From Clostridium septicum (GTDB taxonomy: Bacteria > Bacillota > Clostridia > Clostridiales > Clostridiaceae), in NCBI RefSeq assembly GCF_003606265.1, contig NZ_CP023671.1, positions 372,001 to 436,000 on the forward strand: DNA of 64,000 bases, written 5' to 3'. Shown piece after piece: positions 47,520 through 57,445 of this stretch. Each line of letters begins with the position of its first letter. The first letter of the stretch is position 1. Both the position numbers and the translations under genes were made by a program. Below the pieces are notes generated by a model. The model saw only the letters and a program-made list of their open reading frames with translations, was not told where the DNA came from and ran no database searches.

Positions 47520-47924
47520 TTATATAACTTCAACTTCTGATTTTATAGTGCTTTTATATAGCTTATAATAACTTATAGCCGCTACCCCTGGTATAAATAA
47601 TCCAACAATTAACCATGTGTAATCAACATTAAACTCTTTACATATTCTAACTGCCATAATAACTAGATAAAGTCCTATTATAAATGAAATAATGCTTGCT
47701 AATAACCCTGTTGTAAAGAAATAAGGAATATATAAAAGTAATACCCAAGGAATTCCCTTTGCATATTTAATTACAACATAGTCCTGTACTATAGGTATCC
47801 ACGCCAACCATTCTTTATTATATCCTTTCTTTTTAGCCACATTATACATAGCTATTGATATAAATATATATGTTAAAACCGATAAACCTAAAAAGATATA
47901 AGATAAAATTTCCATGATTCCCAT
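47520..47924 (-). CDS. Small multi-pass membrane protein of unknown function
   Basis: A protein of 134 residues with four hydrophobic segments (about 5-25, 55-70, 72-92, 100-120). A conserved-looking cytoplasmic loop reads MYNVAKKKGYNKEWLAWIPI, a pattern shared by many small Firmicute membrane proteins of unknown role. The gene is 57 bp upstream of nothing it clearly belongs with: a strong terminator separates it from the SPFH gene transcribed into it. The ATG follows AAGGGGG. Confidence 0.75.
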   Translation of the reverse strand: MGIMEILSYIFLGLSVLTYIFISIAMYNVAKKKGYNKEWLAWIPIVQDYVVIKYAKGIPWVLLLYIPYFFTTGLLASIISFIIGLYLVIMAVRICKEFNVDYTWLIVGLFIPGVAAISYYKLYKSTIKSEVEVI

Positions 47925-47941
47925 TTGATTGCCCCCTTGTT

Positions 47942-47976
47942 AATAAGGCTAGCCTTTATTAAAGGCTAGCCTTATT
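47942..47976. terminator. Terminator of the SPFH/NfeD operon
   Basis: A perfect 16-bp inverted repeat (AATAAGGCTAGCCTTT and complement, 3-nt loop) just after the SPFH gene. Confidence 0.88.
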
Positions 47977-47981
47977 ATTTT

Positions 47982-48920
47982 TTATTTCTCACCTTTTAAC
48001 ATTTCACCTATTGCTGCTATACTACCTAAAGAAGATAATGTTTCATTTGGAAGTATAAGTTTATTAGCTGGATTATTAGCCATTTCTTTAAGTGCTTCAA
48101 CTTGCTTTAATGCTATAACCGTTTCATTTGTACCTGATTGAATTATAGCTTCATTTACTTTTCTTATAGCTTCTGCATCTGCTTCTGCAATTTTAGCAAT
48201 AGCTTTAGCCTTACCTTCAGCTTCTAGTAATTGAGATTCCTTTAAACCTTCTGCTCTTCTAATATTAGCTTGTTTTTCAGCTTCTGCTCTTAATATTTGA
48301 GATTGCTTTTCCCCTTCAGCCTTTTCAATTTGAGATTGTCTTTGACCTTCTGCTTGTAAAATCATTGCTCTCTTATCTCTTTCAGCTTTCATTTGCTTTT
48401 CCATAGCTTCTTGAATTTCAGCTGGTGGAATTATGTTTTTGATTTCAACTGAAAGAATCTTAATACCATAAGCATCTGTTACTTCATCAATTATACTTAG
48501 AAGATCTTGGTTTATCTTATCTCTACCTGATAAAACTTCGTCTAAGCTCATATTACCTATAATATTTCTCATATTAGTTGTTGCTGAATAAACAATACCT
48601 GATTTAAAATCTTCAATATTATAAACTGCGTCTCTTGCGTTTAATAATTTATAAAATATTACATTATCTACTGAAATTTTAACATTATCTTTAGTTATAA
48701 CTGATTGTGGTGGTACATCTAATATTTGTTGTTTTGTTGAAACCTTTTTTCTTACAAAATCTACAAAAGGAATTAAGAAGTGCCAACCTGGTTCTAAAAT
48801 CCTATGATATTGCCCAAATCTTTCAACCACATACAAATATCCTGTATTTACAATTTTAATTGATGATAATATTAGTAATAATAGAAATACTAACATTACT
48901 ACTCCAATAATTAATCCCAT
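47982..48920 (-). CDS. SPFH/band 7 protein (stomatin/paraslipin-like)
   Basis: A protein of 312 residues: one N-terminal membrane helix (about 3-25), a PHB/SPFH domain (GYLYVVERFGQYHRILEPGW onward, about 25-190), then a long Ala/Glu/Lys coiled coil with repeated AEGEKQSQI-type units (about 190-265). It should form large oligomeric rings at the membrane. It lies one base after the NfeD-like gene, the usual pairing in bacteria, where the pair is tied to membrane organisation and quality control. Confidence 0.92.
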   Translation of the reverse strand: MGLIIGVVMLVFLLLLILSSIKIVNTGYLYVVERFGQYHRILEPGWHFLIPFVDFVRKKVSTKQQILDVPPQSVITKDNVKISVDNVIFYKLLNARDAVYNIEDFKSGIVYSATTNMRNIIGNMSLDEVLSGRDKINQDLLSIIDEVTDAYGIKILSVEIKNIIPPAEIQEAMEKQMKAERDKRAMILQAEGQRQSQIEKAEGEKQSQILRAEAEKQANIRRAEGLKESQLLEAEGKAKAIAKIAEADAEAIRKVNEAIIQSGTNETVIALKQVEALKEMANNPANKLILPNETLSSLGSIAAIGEMLKGEK

Positions 48921-48921
48921 A

Positions 48922-49353
48922 TTATTTTTCCTCCTCTTTATTTACGATTAATTTATTACCTTCTATACCAACTATTCTAAAATTAGAGTCTTTTTTTATA
49001 ATGTCCCCTTGATTTTGTACAGTCCAATATATTCCGTTAACCTTTACTCGAGCCTTCTGTAAAATATCACTTTCAGCTTTCATAACTCTACCAATATAAG
49101 TTTCCTCCATTAGCGGCGTATGCTTTATTGAAGCTTTAAATTTCTTTTTGGCCCAAGGATATCCTATTGATATAGTAATAATACTTACTATTAAGAATAC
49201 CATAACTTGAAGCCACCATGTAGCCCCTAACATTGAAGCAACCATTGCTGCAAATCCCCCTACTGCAAACCATACAAATAGAAAACTACTTGTTAAGATG
49301 TCTAAAACTGTAACTATAACAGCAACTACAATCCAAAAAATTATTGAAAGCAT
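48922..49353 (-). CDS. NfeD-like membrane protein
   Basis: A protein of 143 residues: three hydrophobic segments in the first 70 residues, then a C-terminal OB-fold domain (about 75-140, EETYIGRVMKAESDI, RVKVNGIYWTVQ). This is the short NfeD form without a serine-protease part. It is the first gene of a two-gene operon with the SPFH protein, which it is known to pair with. Starts after GGGGGGAGG-type purine-rich sequence. Confidence 0.9.
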   Translation of the reverse strand: MLSIIFWIVVAVIVTVLDILTSSFLFVWFAVGGFAAMVASMLGATWWLQVMVFLIVSIITISIGYPWAKKKFKASIKHTPLMEETYIGRVMKAESDILQKARVKVNGIYWTVQNQGDIIKKDSNFRIVGIEGNKLIVNKEEEK

Positions 49354-49679
49354 CTTTACCTCCCCCCTTTTAATAATTATAACATATTTTGTTAGTAAAA
49401 AGTATTAATTGCTTTACCTTATAAATAAATTATACATTATTCTTTACATCATTGCAACGTTTTTTTTATCTTTTTATATAGTTTTTATTACCTTTTTATT
49501 TTTTTCTTGTTTTCATTTTCTATTCTTATGATTGATTTTCTAAGGTTTTCCTTTTATTATTGATTTATACGTATTTTATTTATATTAATAATAAATACTA
49601 AATATATTAAGTTTGTTACTTAATATATAAAAAAGCTTAACCATTTATTTTTAAACTACAAAAGATAGGAGTAGATATT
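49354..49679. other. Divergent intergenic region, NfeD gene and nadE
   Basis: A 326-bp A/T-rich region that must carry promoters for both directions. One possible nadE promoter is TTGATT, 17 nt, TATTAA near 49560-49590. No riboswitch or repeat is evident. Confidence 0.4.
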
Positions 49680-51584
49680 ATGGATTTTATTAAAGTTGCG
49701 GCTGCATGTCCTATTACACGTGTAGCTGATGTTGATTATAATTTAGAAAATATTAATATATGTATAGATACTGCTGTTGAAAACTCTGCAAAATCTATTA
49801 TTTTTCCTGAATTATGTATAACTTCATACACCTGTGGGGATTTATTTTTACAATCTTCCCTTCTTGAAAAATCAATGGAGGCAATTGAAAAACTCGTTTG
49901 TAAAAGTGAACACCTTGATATTTTAATTACAGTTGGAGCACCACTTTCCTTTAATAATGTTTTATATAACTGTGCTTATGTTATATTTAAAGGGAAAATT
50001 TTAGGGATTATTCCAAAGTCATATATTCCAAATTATAGTGAATTCTACGAAAAACGTTGGTTTAGTGAAGGTATTGGAATTATAGATAAAAAAGTAAATC
50101 TTAAATTTCAAAAAGATATTCCTTTTGGAACTAATTTAATTTTTAGCTCTAATGATTTTAAATTTGCTTTTGAAATATGCGAGGATCTTTGGGTTACTAT
50201 TCCACCAAGTTCTTACCTTTCACTAATGGGTGCAAATATAATAGGTAATCTTTCAGCTTCTAATGAATTAGTTAGTAAAATGGATTATAGAAAGAATTTA
50301 GTGTCAAATCAAAGTGCTAGATGTATGTCTTCTTATATTTATGCCTCTGCGGGAGTTCATGAATCTACTACAGATCTACTTTTTAGTGGTCATTTATTAA
50401 TATCTGAAAATGGAACTATCCTTAAAGAAAATGAAAGATTCCAAAGAGACAATGATGTTGTATTCTCTTATATAGATATATTTAAATTAAAAAGTGAAAG
50501 ACTTAAGAATATTAGTTTTAGAGATGCTCAAAAACTAATACCTTTCCCTGCTAATTATATAGAGTTTAATTTCTCTAATAATGAAATTAAAGATTTTAAT
50601 AGATTTGTAGATAAACATCCTTTTGTACCTTCTGATTCAAAATCTCGTGAAGAAAGGTGTAAAGAAATATTTAACATACAAGCTTCTGCTCTTGCAAAAA
50701 GAATGGAACATACTAACCTAAAAAAAGCTGTTATAGGTATTTCTGGAGGATTAGACTCCACTTTAGCACTTTTAGTTGTTGTTAAAACATTTAAAATATT
50801 AGGTATAGATAATAAAAATATAATTACAATTACAATGCCTGGATTCGGAACAACTGATAGAACATATAATAATGCCTTAACTTTATGTAAAGAACTTGGA
50901 TGTGATTTAAGAGAAATAAATATTGTAAAAGCTTCTCTTCAACATTTTGAAGACATAGGACATAATAAAGATATACATGATGTTACTTATGAAAATGTTC
51001 AAGCAAGAGAAAGAACTCAAATTCTTATGGATATAGCTAATAAAGAAGGTGGATTATTAATAGGTACTGGTGACCTTTCTGAATTAGCTTTAGGATGGTG
51101 TACTTATAATGGAGATCATATGAGTATGTATTCAGTAAATCCATCTATTCCAAAAACTTTAGTAAGATATTTAGTAAAATATGTTGCAGAAAGAGAATCC
51201 TTTAAAAATGTTTCTGAAACTCTATTGGATATTTTAGATACACCTGTAAGTCCTGAATTACTTCCAAAAAGTGATAATGGTGAAATAGTTCAAAAAACTG
51301 AAGATATAGTAGGACCTTATGAACTTCACGATTTCTTCTTATATCATTTTATAAAAAATGGTTCATCTAAAGAAAGAATTAGATTTTTAGCTGAAAGTGC
51401 ATTTAAAGATGATTATAGTAAAGAAGAGATTACGAAATGGTTAGATAAATTTATATATAGATTCTTTACTCAACAATTTAAACGAAGCGCTCTTCCTGAT
51501 GGACCAAAGGTTGGTAGCATTTCTCTAAGCCCTAGAGGAGATTTTAGAATGCCATCAGATGCATCCTTTAATTCTTTTAAATAA
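49680..51584 (+). CDS. nadE: Glutamine-dependent NAD+ synthetase
   Basis: A protein of 634 residues. The N-terminal nitrilase-type glutaminase (about 1-290) has the catalytic Glu in FPELCITSY, Lys in IPKSYIPNY and Cys in FEICEDLW; the C-terminal synthetase has the PP-loop GISGGLDSTLALL and LIGTGDLSELALGWCTY. It aminates deamido-NAD using ammonia channelled from glutamine. Monocistronic, with a strong terminator shared with the converging kinase gene. Confidence 0.96.
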   Translation: MDFIKVAAACPITRVADVDYNLENINICIDTAVENSAKSIIFPELCITSYTCGDLFLQSSLLEKSMEAIEKLVCKSEHLDILITVGAPLSFNNVLYNCAYVIFKGKILGIIPKSYIPNYSEFYEKRWFSEGIGIIDKKVNLKFQKDIPFGTNLIFSSNDFKFAFEICEDLWVTIPPSSYLSLMGANIIGNLSASNELVSKMDYRKNLVSNQSARCMSSYIYASAGVHESTTDLLFSGHLLISENGTILKENERFQRDNDVVFSYIDIFKLKSERLKNISFRDAQKLIPFPANYIEFNFSNNEIKDFNRFVDKHPFVPSDSKSREERCKEIFNIQASALAKRMEHTNLKKAVIGISGGLDSTLALLVVVKTFKILGIDNKNIITITMPGFGTTDRTYNNALTLCKELGCDLREINIVKASLQHFEDIGHNKDIHDVTYENVQARERTQILMDIANKEGGLLIGTGDLSELALGWCTYNGDHMSMYSVNPSIPKTLVRYLVKYVAERESFKNVSETLLDILDTPVSPELLPKSDNGEIVQKTEDIVGPYELHDFFLYHFIKNGSSKERIRFLAESAFKDDYSKEEITKWLDKFIYRFFTQQFKRSALPDGPKVGSISLSPRGDFRMPSDASFNSFK

Positions 51585-51589
51585 GAAAG

Positions 51590-51620
51590 AAGCCATTTGC
51601 AAAAACGCAAATGGCTTTTT
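51590..51620. terminator. Bidirectional terminator between nadE and the kinase gene
   Basis: A perfect 11-bp G/C-containing stem (AAGCCATTTGC / GCAAATGGCTT, 6-nt loop) followed by TTTTT on the plus strand. Confidence 0.9.
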
Positions 51621-51632
51621 AATTAAAAATCT

Positions 51633-52286
51633 CTATAAAGTTCTAACTTCTTTAAGCTTTTCTTCTACCATGTTTATTAATTTTACTTTATCATCTTCAT
51701 TATTTACAACATCCATAATATCCATATCTATTATTAAAACTTGTGAAGCTTTATAATGATTATTTACCCATGCATCATAATCCTTCCATAAGAATTCATA
51801 ATATTCTCTTAAACTGTCATCTATTTCAAAATCTCTTCCTCTTAACGCTATTCTCTTTAAAACAGTTTCAAAAGAACCTTTTAAGTAAACCATTAAATCT
51901 GGTGCCTTTTTAGGAAGCTCTTCAATTTCTTCAAGCATATTGTTTAAAAGATCTTCGTATATCTTCATTTCTAAATCATTTATTCTTCCAAGTTCCATAT
52001 TCTTTTTAGCAAAATACCAATCTTCATAAATTGACCTATCAAGAACATTATTGTTATGTACTAAAGCATCTTTTATGCTTTTAAATCTTGTATTTAAAAA
52101 ATAAAGTTGTAATAAAAATGGATATCTTTTTTTCTGTATTTCCTCTTCCGTCTCACTATAAAATAAAGGTAATATAGGATTATCATCTACACTTTCATAA
52201 AACACATCTGTATTAAAATGTTCTCCTAAAATACTAGCTACTGAACTTTTTCCAAGCCCAATCATCCCACCAACAACTATCAACAT
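51633..52286 (-). CDS. Deoxynucleoside kinase (dCK/dGK family)
   Basis: A protein of 217 residues. P-loop GGMIGLGKSS at residues 6-15, the DRS motif in LDRSIYEDWYFAKK, and the lid arginines in KRIALRGRDFEIDD. It phosphorylates deoxynucleosides for salvage; which bases it prefers cannot be told by eye. Converges on nadE; a dCMP-deaminase-family gene lies upstream in the same direction but is separated by its own terminator. Confidence 0.9.
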   Translation of the reverse strand: MLIVVGGMIGLGKSSVASILGEHFNTDVFYESVDDNPILPLFYSETEEEIQKKRYPFLLQLYFLNTRFKSIKDALVHNNNVLDRSIYEDWYFAKKNMELGRINDLEMKIYEDLLNNMLEEIEELPKKAPDLMVYLKGSFETVLKRIALRGRDFEIDDSLREYYEFLWKDYDAWVNNHYKASQVLIIDMDIMDVVNNEDDKVKLINMVEEKLKEVRTL

Positions 52287-52430
52287 GCGTCACCTATCCT
52301 TTGTTTTTGTCTTTCTTTATATTACAAAAATTAAAATTTAGTTTCAAGTCTTGACTTTTTTTAAAAATACACAATATATAGTGGTTAACATTTTGTTCAC
52401 ATACAATTTATTATAAATTTGCAAATATAA

Positions 52431-52471
52431 AAAGCTAATCCTTAATAATAACCTAATTAGGAATTAGCTTT
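52431..52471 (-). terminator. Terminator of the deaminase gene
   Basis: A 12-bp inverted repeat with one bulge (AAAGCTAATCCT / AGGAATTAGCTTT), followed on the minus strand by TTTTTATATTT. Confidence 0.8.
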
Positions 52472-52492
52472 TCATTTCGTTTTTTAACTTTA

Positions 52493-52990
52493 TTAAATAT
52501 CATTTAAATCTAAAGATATATTTATATTTTTATTCTTTGCTTCTAGCTTAGTTAATTTAATTCCAGCTGAGTTTAATAATTTTTTTGAAGCCTTAACTAT
52601 ATCTGTGTCTGAATATTTATCTGATAAATAAATAACTTCTTTAATTCCTGATTGAATTATTGCCTTAGCACATTCATTACATGGAAATAATGCAACATAT
52701 ATTTTAGCACCATACAAATTACTTCCTCTTGCATTTAATATAGCATTTAATTCTGCATGAACCACATAAGGATATTTGGTTTCTAAAAGTTCACCTTCTC
52801 TATCCCACGGAAATTCATCATCAGAACATCCAACTGGTAATCCGTTATATCCTTGACTTAATATTTTATTTTCACAATCAACTATACAAGCTCCAACTTG
52901 TGTGGCTGGATCTTTGCTACGTTTTCCTGCAAGTACAGCAACTCCCATAAAATATTCATCCCATGATATGTAATCCTTTCTTTTCATCAT
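52493..52990 (-). CDS. dCMP deaminase family protein
   Basis: A protein of 165 residues of the cytidine deaminase superfamily. Zinc site HAELNAI with PCNECAKAI; ASKRSKDP-type N-terminal segment (AGKRSKDPATQVGACIV) and the YNGLPVGCSDDEFPWDR segment are typical of dCMP deaminase/ComEB. It deaminates dCMP to dUMP for thymidylate synthesis. The ATG at 52990 is followed by a second ATG; AAAAGAGGTAGC lies upstream. Confidence 0.9.
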   Translation of the reverse strand: MMKRKDYISWDEYFMGVAVLAGKRSKDPATQVGACIVDCENKILSQGYNGLPVGCSDDEFPWDREGELLETKYPYVVHAELNAILNARGSNLYGAKIYVALFPCNECAKAIIQSGIKEVIYLSDKYSDTDIVKASKKLLNSAGIKLTKLEAKNKNINISLDLNDI

Positions 52991-53064
52991 AAGCTACCTC
53001 TTTTAAATAAAACTTTAATAAAATTATATATAAAAATTTTTATTTAATAAAGCTTATATTTAAT

Positions 53065-54045
53065 TTATAATAAATCTTTTCTTAATTCTTCTCTATTTTT
53101 TGCTGAAAGATATCCAAATGGTATATCTAATACAGTTAATGCTCCTGTTTTCCCTTCTTTTGATAACCTATAAGCAGCCCTTGCATATGCTATTAATATA
53201 CTTGATGTAAACTCTGGATTACTTCCTAAATCTAAAGAAAACTCTACTCTTTGTTTTGTTCCATCTCCTGTTGTGCCAGTACGTATTACAAAGCCCCCAT
53301 GTGGCATTCCCTTATGATTTTTTTCCAACTCATCTTCTGATATAAAGTTTACAGTAGTATCATAATCAGCAAAATAACTAGGCATATTTTTAATTTCATT
53401 TTCTATCTTATCCAAATCGGCCCCCTCTTCTGCTACAACATAACATACTCGAGTATGTTTTTCTCTTGCTGTTAATTCAGGATGTTGCCCTAACCTTACT
53501 TTCTCTAAAGCACTTTCTACAGGAATAGTGTATTGAATTCCATTTTTTACTCCTTCTATTCTTCTTATTGCATCTGAATGTCCTTGACTTACACCAGTCC
53601 CCCAAAAAGTGTAGTCTGTACCTTCTGGCAATGCAACTTGTCCTATTAACCTATTAAGTGAAAATAAACCTGGATCCCAACCTACTGATATTACACTTAA
53701 ATTTTTTGCTGCTTTAGCAACCTCATCCATCTTTTCAAAGTGTTCTGGAATTTTAGGATGATTATCAAAACTATCTACAGTATTAAACATTTCTGCAACC
53801 ATAGGTCCTTGAATTCTTAAATCTGTTGCTGATCCACCACATAATATCATTACATCTATAAGTCCTTTATATTCCTGTATATTGTTTATACTATCAACTT
53901 CTGCTCCAAATGTCTTAACCTTTTGAACATCTCTTCTTGTAAATATCTTCACTAGCTCAAAATCATCATTTTGAGCTACTGCCATTTCTACCCCTTTTCC
54001 AAGATTGCCATAGCCAACTACACCAATTCTTATTTTATTGCTCAT
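53065..54045 (-). CDS. ddh: meso-Diaminopimelate dehydrogenase
   Basis: A protein of 326 residues, the normal length. The NADPH-binding N-terminus is IRIGVVGYGNLGKGVE, and the family's substrate region has SVGWDPGLFSLNRL and WGTGVSQGHSDAIRRI. It makes meso-DAP from tetrahydrodipicolinate in one step, bypassing succinyl or acetyl routes, and supplies peptidoglycan and lysine. Monocistronic, with AGGAGGAG before the ATG. Confidence 0.95.
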   Translation of the reverse strand: MSNKIRIGVVGYGNLGKGVEMAVAQNDDFELVKIFTRRDVQKVKTFGAEVDSINNIQEYKGLIDVMILCGGSATDLRIQGPMVAEMFNTVDSFDNHPKIPEHFEKMDEVAKAAKNLSVISVGWDPGLFSLNRLIGQVALPEGTDYTFWGTGVSQGHSDAIRRIEGVKNGIQYTIPVESALEKVRLGQHPELTAREKHTRVCYVVAEEGADLDKIENEIKNMPSYFADYDTTVNFISEDELEKNHKGMPHGGFVIRTGTTGDGTKQRVEFSLDLGSNPEFTSSILIAYARAAYRLSKEGKTGALTVLDIPFGYLSAKNREELRKDLL

Positions 54046-54154
54046 TGTCTTCTCCTCCTAAACCATAATTTCTTTCTAACATTACTTGGTTTTTTATTAT
54101 ATCTATATTAGCATAAACGCTAAATTTTGTGAATATTTAATATTATTAGAATCT

Positions 54155-56086
54155 TTAATTAATAACATCTGTACTTTTACTCAATACCATTTTTAAGATA
54201 TTATTTATCTCTTCTTCTATATCTCTATAACTAATATATACTGACATAATTATATTCTCATAATATTCATCAATTTCTTCTAATATCCCATAAAGTCTTT
54301 TACCTGATGATAAAAGGTTCTTTAAAATTAAATTATCTTTTTTTGGTACATAACCTATTTGGTATCCATTACTACTTATCACCATAATAGCATTATTATC
54401 AAAAGGATTTTTTTCTTCTTCTTTTAAAAACACAAAATCGCCTAAAAGCATAGATCTTTTTGCCCTACTAATATCTAAATAATTAGTTCCAACTACTTTT
54501 AAAGTTATTAAATAAATATCTTTAGCATGTTCTTGAACCCTTATATCACTAATATCGATTTTTTTAGAATCTATTTTATTTATATTATTTTCAGTAAATC
54601 TGGTTAATTTTCTTGCAAACTCAATATCTACTTCCTCATTTGCTATACATCTTATTCTTTGTAAATTCTCATTTTTTAAGCTTTGTACATTTTCCTTTAA
54701 ATTTTTAAGAGCTTCTCTTTTTATATTCTCATTTTTTATAAGCAAAGCTTCTATATTAAAACTTAAAAACTCTTTTGTTAAATTTTTCATTTCCTTAAGT
54801 AATATATATACACACTGCTCTACTTTACTTTTATTACTCTCTTTTTCATAAAATTTAAAGCTTTCATTTTTTAAATTATCTTCTGTAAAACTCACAAGTT
54901 GTCTTTTACTACTTTTATTACTATTGGCTAAAATATATCTATAAATTATAGTATTAAACTTATCTCTTTTCAAAATCTCATATAAATCATTAAAAGTAAG
55001 TTTTTCTTTCAATAAAAATGCAACTTCTATAATCTTATCTATATCTTTTCCACCTTTTAAAAGTTCATTTTTTATAATATTAATCCAATTAGGATCTGAA
55101 AATATAATTTCAATATCTTTTAAAATATTTTTAGTTTCTTTTATAGCTTCTTTATAAGAATTTCTTCCTTTTAACAATGAATTTTTATTGTGTTCTCCTA
55201 TAGAAACTAAAATACCTACTAGTGCATAAAGGTGTCTAAATTTTTTACCATATTTCTTAAACATATTTACATAATCATATGCTAAATCATAATTATAATT
55301 TTCTTTAAAATAAATATTTCCACTATAAAGTCTTCCTATAACATTAGATAATACATTAAATTTTTTTAAGTTTATTTTTCCATTATATAAATACCAATAA
55401 ATATCTAGATTTTCAAAAATCATATTTGCAAGTTCTTCTTCAATTATGTTGTTTTCACTACCATTTTCCACTAACCAAAACCTTATTTCATCTGACAACA
55501 TTTCAAGTTTTGAAATGGCTATAAGCTTACCATATCCTCTAGATATTTTGCACACTTTAAAAGTAAAACTATTACTCATAGGATACTCTTTCATTCCCTC
55601 TAATGAAAAAAACATATAATTATTGTGTATAGAAAATATCCTATATATATCAATTACATCTTCTTTATTAGAAAATCTTAATAAAGTTAACCCAAGCTTT
55701 ATTTCATTTGGATTATTGCTTTCTTTAGCAAGATTCTTACCATACTCATATAAAATATCTTCTGAAACAATTCCTTCACTAATTAAAGATTTTAGTTTCT
55801 CTATAAACTCATAATAATAATCTACTATATTATAATTATTAATAAATAGTTCCAAACTCTCTTTACTATCATTATCTAATCTTAAAAAATATTTATATAC
55901 AAGTTCTATTGCTGTGTTAGAAAGCATCACTCTATCTTTTTTCTCATACTCTTTATTTAAATAAATTTTCTTAGCTTCGTATTCTCCAGATATATTTATA
56001 TTTTGTTTATTATACGATTTATAACCATATCTATCTATATAGTCTTTTAAAGTATCATATAAGAATACGATAGTATTCCCGTCCAT
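54155..56086 (-). CDS. Large HIRAN-domain protein of unknown function
   Basis: A protein of 643 residues. Only the C-terminal part is recognisable: a HIRAN domain (about 530-630), with YLITLKVVGTNYL, LGDFVFLKEEEKNPFDNNAI and YQIGYVPKKDN. HIRAN domains bind single-stranded 3' ends or damaged DNA in helicases, but here no helicase, nuclease or methylase motif accompanies it. The first 500 residues are Lys/Asn/Glu-rich, probably helical, and not recognised. The start is the ATG at 56086, which has AAGGAGG upstream; the ATG at 56113 has none. It stands alone, between ddh and an alpha/beta hydrolase. Confidence 0.75.
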   Translation of the reverse strand: MDGNTIVFLYDTLKDYIDRYGYKSYNKQNINISGEYEAKKIYLNKEYEKKDRVMLSNTAIELVYKYFLRLDNDSKESLELFINNYNIVDYYYEFIEKLKSLISEGIVSEDILYEYGKNLAKESNNPNEIKLGLTLLRFSNKEDVIDIYRIFSIHNNYMFFSLEGMKEYPMSNSFTFKVCKISRGYGKLIAISKLEMLSDEIRFWLVENGSENNIIEEELANMIFENLDIYWYLYNGKINLKKFNVLSNVIGRLYSGNIYFKENYNYDLAYDYVNMFKKYGKKFRHLYALVGILVSIGEHNKNSLLKGRNSYKEAIKETKNILKDIEIIFSDPNWINIIKNELLKGGKDIDKIIEVAFLLKEKLTFNDLYEILKRDKFNTIIYRYILANSNKSSKRQLVSFTEDNLKNESFKFYEKESNKSKVEQCVYILLKEMKNLTKEFLSFNIEALLIKNENIKREALKNLKENVQSLKNENLQRIRCIANEEVDIEFARKLTRFTENNINKIDSKKIDISDIRVQEHAKDIYLITLKVVGTNYLDISRAKRSMLLGDFVFLKEEEKNPFDNNAIMVISSNGYQIGYVPKKDNLILKNLLSSGKRLYGILEEIDEYYENIIMSVYISYRDIEEEINNILKMVLSKSTDVIN

Positions 56087-56143
56087 ATCTCTCCTCCTTA
56101 AAAGCTTCTTCATATACTTTATAATGCTTCCTTATAATAAAAA

Positions 56144-56169
56144 ACTCCCTGCCTTCATTTGCAAGGAGT
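56144..56169 (-). terminator. Terminator of the alpha/beta hydrolase gene
   Basis: An imperfect stem (ACTCC...GGAGT with inner TGC/GCA pairs) 36 bp after the stop, followed by TTTTTTATTA on the minus strand. Confidence 0.65.
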
Positions 56170-56204
56170 GCCTAATAATATATTACCATTTAATGTAATG
56201 CATA

Positions 56205-57143
56205 TCAATTATCATATTTTTTTACTTCTATAGCATTATCAATAAATGATTTTACTGCTTCTTTATATAGTTTCTTACTTTTTGAATAAGCACCTACATG
56301 CTTTGCCCCCTCAATTAATACTAGCTTATTTTTATCTCCCTTTTTAACATTATACATTTCTTCACTCATAGAGTGAGGTACTAATTCATCTGCTGTTCCA
56401 TGAACAAACATAACTGGAACATCACTATTTTTAATATCGTCTATAGGGGATATTTTGTTCATGTCAAATCCACATATTTTTTTAAGTTTTCTATTTAAAA
56501 TATAGTATACTGGAAAAAATGGAACTTTAGCTTCTTTAAATTGGGATTTCATCATAGCTACTCCATTAGAATAAGCACAGTCTGCTATTATAAAATCTAT
56601 TTTACTGCTATATCTTCCTCCATACATTAAAACAGTAGCTCCACCCATAGATTGTCCATGTAGACCTATAATACCATCTTCTCCAACTTTTTCTCTCATC
56701 AAATCTACCCATTTATCTAAGTCTCTAGATTCCTTATATCCATAAGTAATATGCTTTCCTTCACTTTCACCATGGCTTCTCATATCTATAAGTAATACAT
56801 TAAAACCTTCTTCAAAAAATATATCTGCAAATTGGAAACAAACATAGTGATTTGCTGTATATCCATGATGTATTATAGCTATTTTTTTAGAATCCTTATT
56901 TGGGGCATAATAATATCCCTTTAAATTATATCCATCATAGCTCTTTATTGTTAATTCATCATATTCTAAATTTTCATAATCATTATAATCACTTAAAAAT
57001 CTTTCTTTCATAGCTTCTATCATTTCATCTTTAGTTTTTCTCTTATCCATAATAACCTTATAAAAGGCCTTTTTATTTATAAAATATAAAACTATACTTA
57101 TGAAAACTACTACTATAGCAATTAATATTAATATAATCACCAC
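56205..57143 (-). CDS. Membrane-anchored alpha/beta hydrolase
   Basis: A protein of 312 residues. One N-terminal membrane helix (about 2-24) precedes an alpha/beta hydrolase domain with the oxyanion HHGYTANHY, the nucleophile elbow GLHGQSMGGA (Ser about 168), the acid in FVHGTADELVP and the His in EGAKHVGAYSKS. It resembles the YqkD/BAAT-type Firmicute hydrolases of unknown substrate, active at the membrane. Monocistronic. Confidence 0.88.
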   Translation of the reverse strand: MVIILILIAIVVVFISIVLYFINKKAFYKVIMDKRKTKDEMIEAMKERFLSDYNDYENLEYDELTIKSYDGYNLKGYYYAPNKDSKKIAIIHHGYTANHYVCFQFADIFFEEGFNVLLIDMRSHGESEGKHITYGYKESRDLDKWVDLMREKVGEDGIIGLHGQSMGGATVLMYGGRYSSKIDFIIADCAYSNGVAMMKSQFKEAKVPFFPVYYILNRKLKKICGFDMNKISPIDDIKNSDVPVMFVHGTADELVPHSMSEEMYNVKKGDKNKLVLIEGAKHVGAYSKSKKLYKEAVKSFIDNAIEVKKYDN

Positions 57144-57445
57144 TATCCCCCCTTAAAATAATTAACTTTTTATAAAATTATATATTACTTTTTTCAAGTA
57201 TTACTTATTATCTTTACAATAAGCTCTTATATTAATTCCATCTACTATTAATAATAGCTTATCTTTCATATTATTTCTAGAATTATGTATTTTTTAGTCA
57301 TTTCATATGCCGCTATAATATCCTTTATATCAGCTATAAATATTATTAGTATATTACATTCTTAATTATATACATAGGTGAAATATCATTAAAATAAAAA
57401 GAATGAACCCTAAATAGAGTTCACCCTTTTATTGTATTATATAAT
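57144..57445. other. Gap between GH101 and hydrolase genes
   Basis: It holds the GH101 terminator (57403-57423). Between 57201 and 57350 the minus strand has short codon-like pieces (MKDKLLLIVDGINIRAYC, 22 codons; DIIAAYEMTKKYIILEII) in different frames, possibly debris of a lost gene, too short to call. Confidence 0.4.
57403..57423 (-). terminator. Terminator of the GH101 gene
   Basis: An 8-bp stem with a G-U-type mismatch (TGAACCCT / AGAGTTCA) followed on the minus strand by TTCTTTTTATTTT. Confidence 0.65.

Noticed and set aside
57201..57269. 22-codon frame MKDKLLLIVDGINIRAYC before the GH101 terminator
   Set aside because: Too short and without a ribosome binding site; possibly debris, not enough to call a gene.
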